The position numbers and the translations under genes were made by a program. Positions 1 through 5,415 of a DNA stretch of 5,415 nucleotides are shown here, one piece after another. The number at the start of each line of letters is the position of its first letter. Positions within the stretch are counted from its first letter, which is position 1. Where the stretch lies: positions 1 through 5,415 of the forward strand of contig CAZZVB010000258.1 of assembly GCA_964657445.1 (NCBI GenBank), given 5' to 3'. A model generated the notes under the pieces. It searched no databases. It was not told where the DNA came from and worked only from the letters and a program-made list of their open reading frames with translations. Source of the DNA: LMUY01 sp964657445. Lineage in GTDB: Bacteria; Pseudomonadota; Alphaproteobacteria; Acetobacterales; Acetobacteraceae.

Positions 1-59
1 GCGGAGTTACCCGGCACGTGCTGGAGAACGCCGATCTGCCGGTCATGATGAACCGGTAG
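1..59 (+). CDS. Universal stress protein (UspA family), C-terminal fragment
   Basis: Only the last 18 complete codons lie in the window, ending at TAG 57-59. The reading frame begins with the final two bases of a codon cut by the left edge. The peptide GVTRHVLENADLPVMMNR matches the usual end of single-domain Usp proteins: the glycine/valine-threonine stretch after the ATP-binding loop, a short helix (RHVLENA), then the last beta strand (LPVMM) at the dimer interface. Usp proteins are cytosolic alpha/beta nucleotide-binding proteins associated with stress survival. The gene is convergent with the GH16 gene, whose stop lies 23 bases further on. The identification rests on 18 residues, so the family is likely but the subtype cannot be judged. 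Confidence 0.72.
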   Translation, partial: GVTRHVLENADLPVMMNR

Positions 60-84
60 AGCGCCTGCGCTGACGAGGCGGCTC
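59..84. terminator. Candidate bidirectional terminator hairpin between convergent genes
   Basis: GAGC (59-62) plus GCCT (63-66) can pair with AGGC (76-79) and GCTC (81-84), with G80 bulged. This gives an 8-bp, mostly GC stem with a 9-base loop. It fills the gap between the Usp stop (57-59) and the GH16 stop (85-83) and overlaps the ends of both stop codons. There is no T-tract on either side, so it is not a canonical intrinsic terminator. The call is inferred from position and pairing only. Confidence 0.33.
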
Positions 85-1096
85 AGCGGGCCATATCCCA
101 AACCCGCACGTAGCTGATCGGCCAATCCCAACCGCCCGGCTCGCCGCCTTGGTCGGTGATCTTGGACAGATCGTTGAACTTGGCGCCGACCTGCAGGCTG
201 GCGATCAGGTGCGCGGGCGCATCGCCTTTGCTGTTCCATTCGAAATACGTCGTCTTATACACCTGGCCGTCGAGCAGATACTTCAGAACGTGGTCGCGGC
301 CCCACTCGAAGCCATAGGTGTGGAAGCCGGCAGTCAGGTCCTGTTTGGGTTGGTAATACCACTTGTCGCCATAGTCGGGCGCACGGGACAGGTCGTGCGG
401 ATTGCCGTAGGCAGCATCATTATGGTTGGTCGGCGTGGCGCTGATCAGGTAGTGGCCAGGCTTGGTGTTGTCGAACCCGAACTGGTCGAAGATGTCGATT
501 TCCGGCGGCCAGGTCAGCCCAATGAACTCAGGCTTGCCGCCGGGGGTGGCCGGCGGGTCCTCCTCCCCGGGATTGAGCCAGAAGGCCGGCCAGGCATACG
601 GCGCCACGGGCATCTTGCAGCGGATTTCGATAAAGCTGCCGGGCCGGATCGGCATCGCAAACCGCACGATGCCGCTTTCGATGTTGCCGTCGCCGCAATC
701 CGTGCGGACGCCCGTGTCCAGCCCGCAATGCGCCTTCAGCACCAATGCGTCCGGCGTAAAGACGTGCAGTGAGCGCGGGTCCCCCTGGGGATAGTCGCGA
801 TGCCGGGCACGATAATTGTCATAGAGGCCGTCGGTGCCGTTCCCGGTCGTCTTGGCGTCGCCATAGATGTAGCGGTCGTACGCGATCCGATCGAGTTCAG
901 CCTTATTATGAACGGTTGTGCCGGGGCCGGTGCCGAACACGGCATTCAGGCGGTTCTTGAACGTCCCCTCGACTCCGGATGGCTTGACGTCGCTGCCGAC
1001 CGGCGCTGCCGCCCCGGCCACGGTGGTGTCGGCCGCGAAACCGGAGGACGGCAACGCGAGAGCCAGCGAACAGACGAGGGCAAATTGAAAGCGCAC
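83..1096 (-). CDS. Secreted family 16 glycoside hydrolase (beta-glucanase-like)
   Basis: Predicted exported endo-acting glycoside hydrolase of the GH16 jelly-roll family, which cleaves beta-1,3 or beta-1,3/1,4 glucans and related polysaccharides; the substrate cannot be read from sequence. I chose the GTG start at 1096 (337 aa) because GGAG (1107-1104) lies 7 bases upstream and the product then opens with a clean signal peptide, residues 1 to about 21 (RFQFALVCSLALALP, then SGFA). An ATG at 1228 would add 44 Arg-rich residues and run into the upstream gene. Family landmarks are WPAFW at 169-173, the active-site strand WPPEIDIFDQ at about 196-205, a HYLISATPT strand after it, and the C-terminal HTYGFEWGRD and YVRVWDMAR strands. 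The usual site is E-x-D-x-x-E. Here it reads E199, D201, D204, so the acid/base Glu is replaced by Asp. This is the last gene of the leftward cluster, 28 bases after the C13 peptidase gene. Confidence 0.88.
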   Translation of the reverse strand: MRFQFALVCSLALALPSSGFAADTTVAGAAAPVGSDVKPSGVEGTFKNRLNAVFGTGPGTTVHNKAELDRIAYDRYIYGDAKTTGNGTDGLYDNYRARHRDYPQGDPRSLHVFTPDALVLKAHCGLDTGVRTDCGDGNIESGIVRFAMPIRPGSFIEIRCKMPVAPYAWPAFWLNPGEEDPPATPGGKPEFIGLTWPPEIDIFDQFGFDNTKPGHYLISATPTNHNDAAYGNPHDLSRAPDYGDKWYYQPKQDLTAGFHTYGFEWGRDHVLKYLLDGQVYKTTYFEWNSKGDAPAHLIASLQVGAKFNDLSKITDQGGEPGGWDWPISYVRVWDMAR

Positions 1097-1103
1097 ACGC
1101 AAT

Positions 1104-1107
1104 CTCC
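1104..1107 (-). promoter_or_regulatory. Ribosome binding site deciding the GH16 start
   Basis: On the minus strand, GGAG is followed by 7 bases and then GTG at 1096. It is the clearest Shine-Dalgarno-like site in the leftward cluster. It lies in the 28-base gap after the C13 stop (1127-1125), which suggests that GH16 translation is initiated independently and not by coupling. It supports the GTG start over the upstream ATG at 1228. Confidence 0.6.
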
Positions 1108-1124
1108 GTTCAGATATGCCCGGA

Positions 1125-1889
1125 TTAGCCGCCGATAGAGGGCAGCGTTGCCTCCTGGGTGCCGATATAGCTCTGCGGATCGGACGCAGGTTCGTGGTCC
1201 CGCGCCTCCAGCTTCGTGACGCACGCATCCGTGCTTGCGATCACGGCCGGCCACCCGGCGTCCGGCACGGCAAGGCTGTTCAGCAGGCAGCCATCGTAAT
1301 TCGTCAATTCCACTCCGGCGCCGCAGCCAAACGACGGCCGGTCCGCACGCGCCGCCGTCAGGATGATCCGGTTAGGCCGCGCCATGGGTGGCCGGGCGAA
1401 ATCGCCAGTGTAGCAGGCCGAAACGATCACCACCGTCGGCACGGCGCCGCATCCCGATCGAAGCGCGCTGTCCAGGTCCGAAGGCGAGATGAATTCCGTC
1501 CGGGGCGCCAGATACACGCCTGGCCCATGCGCGCCGTGCGACGTCAGGAACACCATGCAGGCCTCACCCGGCCCGGGGCGCAGGTTGGCGATCGCGTCCA
1601 GCACCCGCAGGCGCGTCGCCAGCATGACGCGCGGTTGGGCCAGCATCTTCGGCGCGGCGCTGAGCCGGACCGTCTCGGCGGCACTGCCCGAACGGCGGAG
1701 CAGATCGAGCATCCGGCCGGTCGCGTTGTCGAACACGGGCAGGGAGCCATCACCGGCCACGACAACGGCCACCCATCGCTGCGGCTGCCGCGCGACCGGC
1801 GCCTCGGCGCGCGGAGGCGGGACGCAACTTGCAAGCACCGCAAGCATGGCCGCGCCTAAGCCGGCGCGCATCGCCGCCAGCCGTGTCAC
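1125..1889 (-). CDS. C13 (legumain-like, caspase-fold) peptidase lipoprotein
   Basis: Predicted lipid-anchored cysteine peptidase of family C13, clan CD, the family of legumain and the GPI8 transamidase; bacterial members are largely uncharacterised. From GTG 1889 the product is 254 aa. A lipoprotein signal peptide ends in the lipobox LASC with Cys22 as the lipidation site, followed by a Pro-rich linker. The catalytic dyad is visible as His118 in FLTSHGAHG and Cys159 in VIVSACYTGDF, each after a hydrophobic beta strand, as expected for this fold. Further cysteines (111, 147, 189, 201, 223) could form disulfides in the periplasm. The GTG start overlaps the methyltransferase stop as GTGA, which suggests coupling. 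An ATG at 1871 (248 aa) would keep the signal peptide and is a real alternative, since neither start has a strong Shine-Dalgarno. Specificity and partners are unknown. Confidence 0.82.
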   Translation of the reverse strand: MTRLAAMRAGLGAAMLAVLASCVPPPRAEAPVARQPQRWVAVVVAGDGSLPVFDNATGRMLDLLRRSGSAAETVRLSAAPKMLAQPRVMLATRLRVLDAIANLRPGPGEACMVFLTSHGAHGPGVYLAPRTEFISPSDLDSALRSGCGAVPTVVIVSACYTGDFARPPMARPNRIILTAARADRPSFGCGAGVELTNYDGCLLNSLAVPDAGWPAVIASTDACVTKLEARDHEPASDPQSYIGTQEATLPSIGG

Positions 1890-2530
1890 GAGGATGTCAG
1901 CCGGTGCAGCGTCGTTCGGCGCATCGTCGTATCTTCGAGTTCGCGGGTTGTCGGCACATCGTACACTGCGAACGGCGCCATGCCGGACGGCAGATAGGCT
2001 CGCCCTGGATCGGCAACCCAAACCTCCGCCGAAGCCGCCATATGGCGTAGCCACGGCATGATATGACCAGTCATGGGCGCCTCGTAGCACACGTCACCGC
2101 ATAGGATGAGGTCCCATTTGCAGGGCGTGCCAACGATATCGGCCGTGATCACGCCAATATCAGCGCCGTTCGCGGCGGCGTTCAAAGCGGTGGCCGCCGA
2201 CGCCATCGCGTCGATCTCCGCGGCATCGACGCGGGCTGCGCCGGCCAGCACGCAGGCGATGGCCGCCAGCCCGCCCCCGGCTGCAAAATCCAGCACCCGC
2301 CGGCCTGCCACCAAACCAGGGTTGTCCAGCACGTGGCGCGCGAGCGCCTGGCTGCCCGGCCAGGCGAACGCCCAGAACGGAGGTTCGATCCCGTGCTGTT
2401 CGAGGAAGTCTTCCGACGCCTGCCAGATCGGCGTGATGTCCGTCGCGAGGTAGAGTGCGATCTCCGGCACCAGGGGCGCCCGGCTCAGCTGCGTATGGGT
2501 CGCGATGAAGCCGGCCGGACCAGAACTCAC
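1886..2530 (-). CDS. Class I SAM-dependent methyltransferase, ETF-beta lysine methyltransferase-like
   Basis: Predicted cytosolic class I methyltransferase of 214 aa. The arrangement recalls the METTL20/bacterial ETF-beta lysine methyltransferase group: an N-terminal segment ending LVPEIALYLA (about 19-29), the FWAFAWPGSQALAR block (52-65), SAM-binding motif I VLDFAAGGG (79-87), acidic E105/D107 closing the second strand, an AD pair (129-130) in the adenine-binding region, and GDVCYE (144-149), which corresponds to the D-x-x-Y element of that group. Known members methylate lysines of the electron transfer flavoprotein beta subunit. Another protein substrate is possible here. The GTG start at 2530 overlaps the ubiA stop (GTGA) and begins just before the conserved N-terminal block. 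An ATG at 2602 would add 24 residues inside ubiA without family resemblance. The methyltransferase fold is secure; the substrate is inferred. Confidence 0.85.
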   Translation of the reverse strand: MSSGPAGFIATHTQLSRAPLVPEIALYLATDITPIWQASEDFLEQHGIEPPFWAFAWPGSQALARHVLDNPGLVAGRRVLDFAAGGGLAAIACVLAGAARVDAAEIDAMASAATALNAAANGADIGVITADIVGTPCKWDLILCGDVCYEAPMTGHIMPWLRHMAASAEVWVADPGRAYLPSGMAPFAVYDVPTTRELEDTTMRRTTLHRLTSS

Positions 2531-3429
2531 AACCGGCCGATCAGGATGGCCAGCGCGGCGGCAAGCCCCGTCTCCCGGTTCAGCCGGAACAGACCGAGGC
2601 AACTCGCCGGGTCATGGATGTCGAGACGCGCGACCTGCCACGCCAGGAGGGCGGCTGGCAGCAGCAGCGCCGGGTAAAAGCCCGGCGACAGGCCAGCGAG
2701 ATGGCCCGCGAGCGCCAGGACCGCGATGGTGGCCGCGTAGGTTGCCGCCAGCAGCGGGCGCGACCACTTGCCCCAGAGCCGGGCGGTGGAGCGGACGCCG
2801 GCTGCAGCGTCGTCCTCCCGGTCCTGATGGGCGTAGATCGTGTCGAAGCCGAGATCCCACAGGATCGCGGCCGCGTAGATCGCAACCCAGGTCCAGTCCA
2901 GCCGCTGCGCACCGGCGGCATACCCCATCGGGGCGCCGAAGCCGAAGGTGAACCCCATGACGAGCTGCGGCCACCAGGTCACCCGCTTGGCCAGGGGATA
3001 GAGCCCCACCAGCAGCAGAGACCCGGCGCCGAGCGCCCAGCACAGCAACGGCAGTTGCAGCAGCACCAGCAACCCCGTCATGAGCAGCAATATTAGCGCC
3101 ACCGCGGCCTGCCGCATGCCGAGCGCGCCCGACGCAAGCGGACGACCGGCAGTGCGCGCCACCAACCGGTCGAGGTCACGGTCCCACATGTCGTTGACCA
3201 CGCAGCCGGCGCCCCGCATCGCCACGCTGCCCACGGCAAACAGCGCCACCAGCCAGGCCGTGCGCCGTGCCGGCGCGCCGGAGATCAGCAGCCCCCAAAG
3301 CCCGGGCAGGAACAGCAGCCACACGCCGATCGGGCGGTCCAGCCGCAGCAGCAGCACGTAGGGGCGCCAGCCCGGCGGCAGCCGTGCAACCCAGCCGCCG
3401 GATGCAATGTCGGTATGGGCGCTCATCAT
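2527..3429 (-). CDS. ubiA: 4-hydroxybenzoate polyprenyltransferase UbiA
   Basis: Integral inner-membrane prenyltransferase that attaches a polyprenyl chain to 4-hydroxybenzoate, the first membrane step of ubiquinone synthesis. The product is 300 aa, a normal family length. Both Mg-diphosphate binding motifs are present: N79-D80-x-x-D83-x-x-x-D87 (NDMWDRDLDRLVARTAGRPL region) and D196-x-x-Y199-x-x-x-D203 with D206/D207 (FDTIYAHQDREDD). The substrate-loop signature RLDRPIGVWLLFLP is at 29-42. The remainder is a series of hydrophobic segments, consistent with 8-9 membrane helices. The start is the first of two adjacent ATGs (3429; the second is 3426). The frame stays open upstream to 3621, but that extension is hydrophilic and overlaps gshA, so I rejected it. 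It is the first gene of the leftward cluster, and its TGA overlaps the methyltransferase GTG. Confidence 0.95.
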   Translation of the reverse strand: MMSAHTDIASGGWVARLPPGWRPYVLLLRLDRPIGVWLLFLPGLWGLLISGAPARRTAWLVALFAVGSVAMRGAGCVVNDMWDRDLDRLVARTAGRPLASGALGMRQAAVALILLLMTGLLVLLQLPLLCWALGAGSLLLVGLYPLAKRVTWWPQLVMGFTFGFGAPMGYAAGAQRLDWTWVAIYAAAILWDLGFDTIYAHQDREDDAAAGVRSTARLWGKWSRPLLAATYAATIAVLALAGHLAGLSPGFYPALLLPAALLAWQVARLDIHDPASCLGLFRLNRETGLAAALAILIGRL

Positions 3430-3435
3430 GCCCCG

Positions 3436-3464
3436 CCTATCCTGCGCGCCACCGCCACCGTCAA
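3436..3464 (-). promoter_or_regulatory. Candidate ubiA promoter, close to the start codon
   Basis: On the minus strand, TTGACG (3464-3459) matches five of six bases of the -35 consensus. After a 17-base spacer comes GATAGG (3441-3436), a poor -10 match. The expected start of transcription would then fall at about 3430-3429, on the ubiA ATG, which implies a nearly leaderless mRNA. The same bases (AGGATAGG, GGCGGGG) could instead be a purine-rich ribosome binding region for a transcript starting further upstream. Prediction by eye. Confidence 0.3.
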
Positions 3465-3523
3465 CCTGCAACGCACTGGCGCCGTCCGCCTGCCGAGCCC
3501 ACTTGCCCAACGAGCCCGCCTGC

Positions 3524-3550
3524 TTGACGACGCATGTGGGATTGTACCAT
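3524..3550 (+). promoter_or_regulatory. Candidate gshA promoter
   Basis: TTGACG (3524-3529) is a good -35 match. TACCAT (3545-3550) matches four of six bases of the -10 consensus, with a short 15-base spacer. Transcription would begin near 3557, leaving a leader of about 30 bases before the gshA ATG. GGAAAG (3570-3575) in that leader is the best ribosome binding candidate, though its 11-base spacing is long. The position in a divergent intergenic region supports a promoter; the exact boxes are uncertain. Confidence 0.4.
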
Positions 3551-3586
3551 CCCTGGTGACATCCAGCTCGGAAAGCTTCGCCACGC

Positions 3587-4957
3587 ATGTCCAACCCGTC
3601 CGAGGCCGATGACACTCCCATCGAGTCCGTGCAGCAACTCGTCGGCTACCTGGCGGAAGGGGGCAAGCCAAAGAGCGAATGGCGCATCGGCACCGAACAC
3701 GAGAAGTTCGGCTTCCGCCGTGCGGATTTCCTGCCGCCGCCCTATGAGCCTGGCGGCATCCGCTCCCTCCTCGACGGCCTGTCCAGCCCCGAATGGGAGG
3801 AGATCCCGGATAGCGGCCTGCCGATCGGCCTGAAAGGGCGCGGTTCGCACAAAGGCGCATCGGTCTCGCTGGAGCCGGGCGGTCAGTTGGAGCTGTCGGG
3901 TGCGCCGCTGCGGACGCTGCATGAAACCAGGGCCGAGCTGGAGCAGCATTGCGCCACCGTTTCAGCCTTGGCCGCGGATCTGGGCGCCGGGTTTGCACCA
4001 CTCGGCTTCCATCCGGTCATCACCCGGGACCAGGCACAGTGGATGCCGAAAAGCCGTTACGCGATCATGCGGCGCTACATGCCGAAGGTCGGTTCGATGG
4101 GCCTCGACATGATGCTGCGCACCTGCACGGTGCAGGTGAACCTCGACTTCGCGGACGAGGCGGACATGCGGCGCAAACTGTGGGTGTCGCTGGCGTTGCA
4201 GCCGCTTGCCACGGCGCTGTTCGCCAACTCCCCGTTCAAGGAAGGCAAGCCGAACGGCCTGCTGTCGAACCGCGCGCATGTCTGGACCGACGTGGACGCC
4301 GCCCGCACCGGCATGCCGGCGATGATGTTCGGCGAGCATTTCGGCTTTGAAGAATTCACGGACTGGCTGCTGGACATGCCCATGTACTTCATCCTCCGCG
4401 ACAGCCGGTACATCGACCTGGCCGGCTGTTCGTTCCGGGATTTCATGGCCGGGCGGCTGCCCCAGGCCGCAGGGCAGGTCGCGACGGTCGGTGACTTTGC
4501 CGATCATGTCACGACGGCCTTCACCGACGTGCGGCTGAAGCGCTTCCTGGAGATGCGGGGCTCCGACGCGGGCAGCCCGGCGATGATGCTGGCGCAGTCC
4601 GCCTTGTGGGTGGGGCTGCTGTATGACGATGCGGCGCTGTCGGCCGCGGTCGCGCTGGTGCGCCACCATGCGGCTGAGACCTTCATAACCCTGCGTGGCC
4701 AAGTTCCTCGCCTCGCAATGGGCACGCCCTGGCAGTCGGGCACCTTGCGCGACCTCGCCCGCGACGTCATCGCCATTGCAAAGGATGGCCTGAAGGCCCG
4801 CAGCCAGATCGAAGGCGGTTACGACGAGAGCCGCTATCTCGACCCGCTGCACGCCATCGCGGCCGGCGGCCCGACCCAAGCCGAACACTGGCTGACTCGC
4901 TACGAGACGGCGTGGGACCACGATGTGACCCGGCTGTTTGCCGAGGCCTCGATCTGA
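3587..4957 (+). CDS. gshA: Glutamate-cysteine ligase, plant/alphaproteobacterial class
   Basis: Cytosolic ATP-dependent ligase that joins glutamate and cysteine to gamma-glutamylcysteine, the first and usually limiting step of glutathione synthesis. The product is 456 aa, the usual length for the plant-like class found in alphaproteobacteria and unlike the gammaproteobacterial GshA class. Signatures are WRIGTEHEKFGF at 32-43 (GTEHEK 35-40), the Gly/Ser-rich GRGSHKGASVSLEPGGQLEL stretch at 84-103 that shapes the glutamate and ATP-Mg site, MPKSRYAIMRRYMP, DMMLRTCTVQVNLDF, and SNRAHVWTDVD with TGMP in the second half. The ATG start places about 30 variable residues before the first conserved block, as is normal. 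The gene is divergent from ubiA, with 157 bases between the start codons. No internal frame break is seen. The antisense open frames inside it are shadows of GC-rich codon usage. Confidence 0.95.
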   Translation: MSNPSEADDTPIESVQQLVGYLAEGGKPKSEWRIGTEHEKFGFRRADFLPPPYEPGGIRSLLDGLSSPEWEEIPDSGLPIGLKGRGSHKGASVSLEPGGQLELSGAPLRTLHETRAELEQHCATVSALAADLGAGFAPLGFHPVITRDQAQWMPKSRYAIMRRYMPKVGSMGLDMMLRTCTVQVNLDFADEADMRRKLWVSLALQPLATALFANSPFKEGKPNGLLSNRAHVWTDVDAARTGMPAMMFGEHFGFEEFTDWLLDMPMYFILRDSRYIDLAGCSFRDFMAGRLPQAAGQVATVGDFADHVTTAFTDVRLKRFLEMRGSDAGSPAMMLAQSALWVGLLYDDAALSAAVALVRHHAAETFITLRGQVPRLAMGTPWQSGTLRDLARDVIAIAKDGLKARSQIEGGYDESRYLDPLHAIAAGGPTQAEHWLTRYETAWDHDVTRLFAEASI

Positions 4958-4978
4958 CAAACAGGGCCGCCGGCAGCG

Positions 4979-4995
4979 CTCTCCCTCCAGGAGAG
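4979..4995. terminator. Candidate hairpin after gshA
   Basis: CTCTCC (4979-4984) pairs perfectly with GGAGAG (4990-4995) around a 5-base loop, 22 bases after the gshA stop and 19 bases before the stop of the opposing gene. Neither strand has a T-run after the stem, so termination efficiency is doubtful. Its place in a 56-base convergent gap makes a terminator role reasonable but unproven. Confidence 0.35.
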
Positions 4996-5013
4996 AAGAA
5001 GGGCTCGCCGCGC

Positions 5014-5406
5014 CTAACACGTGTCACGCGCCACCCCGCCAGCCGGCTCACCCGCACAAACCCGCTCAAGCACCTGGCCAGCCAGCCCTAGGTCGCGGCA
5101 GATCCGCCGCACCACCTGGTCCACCGGCAAATCCGCCAGCTCCCGCTCCAACGCCGGGTCCTCCAGCCGCTCGGCCAGCTCATCGAACAGCCGTTCCGCC
5201 GCCTCTCCGTCGCTGTTCTGCCGGATCACGCCGGCCACATCCTGCGCCACCTGCCGCCGCAGCATCGCCGCACGGTCGTCCGCCGAGCCAACCCGCGGCC
5301 ACCCGGCCGCCATCCGCTCGATCATCGCCAGGCTGCGCCGCACCGATCGCGAAAGCCGGTCGAACGCCCGCGCCAGGGCGTCCGCGCGCGCCGTCGCCTG
5401 CGCCAT
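5014..5406 (-). CDS. Uncharacterised helical protein, conserved-looking C-terminal motif, possibly 5'-partial
   Basis: Hypothetical protein of at least 130 aa, rich in Ala, Arg, Asp and Glu, with no signal peptide or membrane segment, so probably cytosolic. It appears mostly alpha-helical: a basic N-terminal helix (about 5-32, containing RAFDRLSRSVRRSLAMIERM), a middle helix (about 42-64) and an acidic helix (about 68-90), then PVDQVVRRICRDLGL (about 93-107). That last motif resembles the end of short uncharacterised alphaproteobacterial proteins I remember, though I cannot name the family. ATG 5406 is the only in-frame ATG near the edge, but the frame remains open to base 5415 and the site upstream (GAGG, 2 bases away) is too close for a good ribosome binding site. 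The true start may therefore lie outside the window. It is convergent with gshA. The coding potential looks real because the composition and helix periodicity are consistent along the frame. Confidence 0.68.
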   Translation of the reverse strand: MAQATARADALARAFDRLSRSVRRSLAMIERMAAGWPRVGSADDRAAMLRRQVAQDVAGVIRQNSDGEAAERLFDELAERLEDPALERELADLPVDQVVRRICRDLGLAGQVLERVCAGEPAGGVARDTC

Positions 5407-5415
5407 CGCCTCATT

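Noticed and set aside
149..772. Plus-strand open frame of 207 codons
   Set aside because: It is antisense to the GH16 gene. The hydrophobic/charged pattern mirrors the real frame and no family is recognised.
1116..1859. Plus-strand open frame of 247 codons
   Set aside because: It is antisense to the C13 peptidase gene, whose catalytic motifs prove the minus frame. The product is an Arg/His-rich shadow.
1890..2090. N-terminal extension of the C13 protein to an ATG at 2090
   Set aside because: It would bury the lipoprotein signal peptide 67 residues inside the protein and overlap the methyltransferase gene. The GTGA overlap start at 1889 explains both features.
2505..3096. Plus-strand Arg/Pro/Gln-rich open frames across ubiA
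   Set aside because: They are low-complexity shadows of membrane-protein codons on the opposite strand. The UbiA motifs fix the real frame.
3430..3621. N-terminal extension of UbiA to an ATG at 3621
   Set aside because: It would overlap the gshA coding start, adds 64 residues without membrane or family character, and would swallow the divergent promoter region. ATG 3429 gives the normal UbiA length.
3426..4001. Minus-strand frames spanning the gshA 5' end and the intergenic region
   Set aside because: They overlap gshA in antisense, with no ribosome binding site or domain, and cross the predicted promoters.
3962..5020. Long minus-strand open frame of 352 codons
   Set aside because: It is antisense to the unmistakable gshA gene in GC-rich DNA. 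The product is His/Arg/Gln-rich with no recognisable domain.

Overview
The window is GC-rich, densely packed bacterial chromosome. The gene types (plant-like class glutamate-cysteine ligase, UbiA, an ETF-beta lysine methyltransferase relative, a Usp protein) and the general look of the proteins suggest an alphaproteobacterium, most likely from Rhodospirillales/Acetobacteraceae. That placement is an inference from protein character; no rRNA or marker search was possible.

Layout. Bases 1-59 (+) hold the last codons of a universal stress protein. It converges on a four-gene leftward cluster that reads, in transcription order, ubiA (3429-2527), a class I SAM-dependent methyltransferase (2530-1886), a C13 (legumain/caspase-fold) peptidase-like lipoprotein (1889-1125) and a secreted GH16 glycoside hydrolase (1096-83). 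The first two junctions are 4-base GTGA overlaps, so the three upstream genes look translationally coupled. The GH16 gene follows after 28 bases and has its own good ribosome binding site. A divergent intergenic region of 157 bases (3430-3586) separates ubiA from gshA (3587-4957, +). Each side of it carries a TTGACG box that could serve as a -35 element. After gshA comes a short gap with a small hairpin, then a leftward, probably partial, uncharacterised helical protein that reaches the right edge.

How the genes may work together. UbiA makes the prenylated ubiquinone precursor in the inner membrane. The methyltransferase resembles enzymes that methylate the beta subunit of electron transfer flavoprotein, whose electrons reach ubiquinone through ETF-QO, so a respiratory link between these two is plausible. 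The last two genes encode exported proteins: a predicted lipid-anchored cysteine peptidase and a predicted periplasmic or secreted glucan hydrolase. Their link to the first two genes is not obvious and is the most curious part of the window. gshA (glutathione synthesis) is a separate, divergent housekeeping gene.

No tRNA, rRNA, CRISPR array, insertion sequence or long repeat was seen, and there is no gene-free stretch longer than 300 bases.
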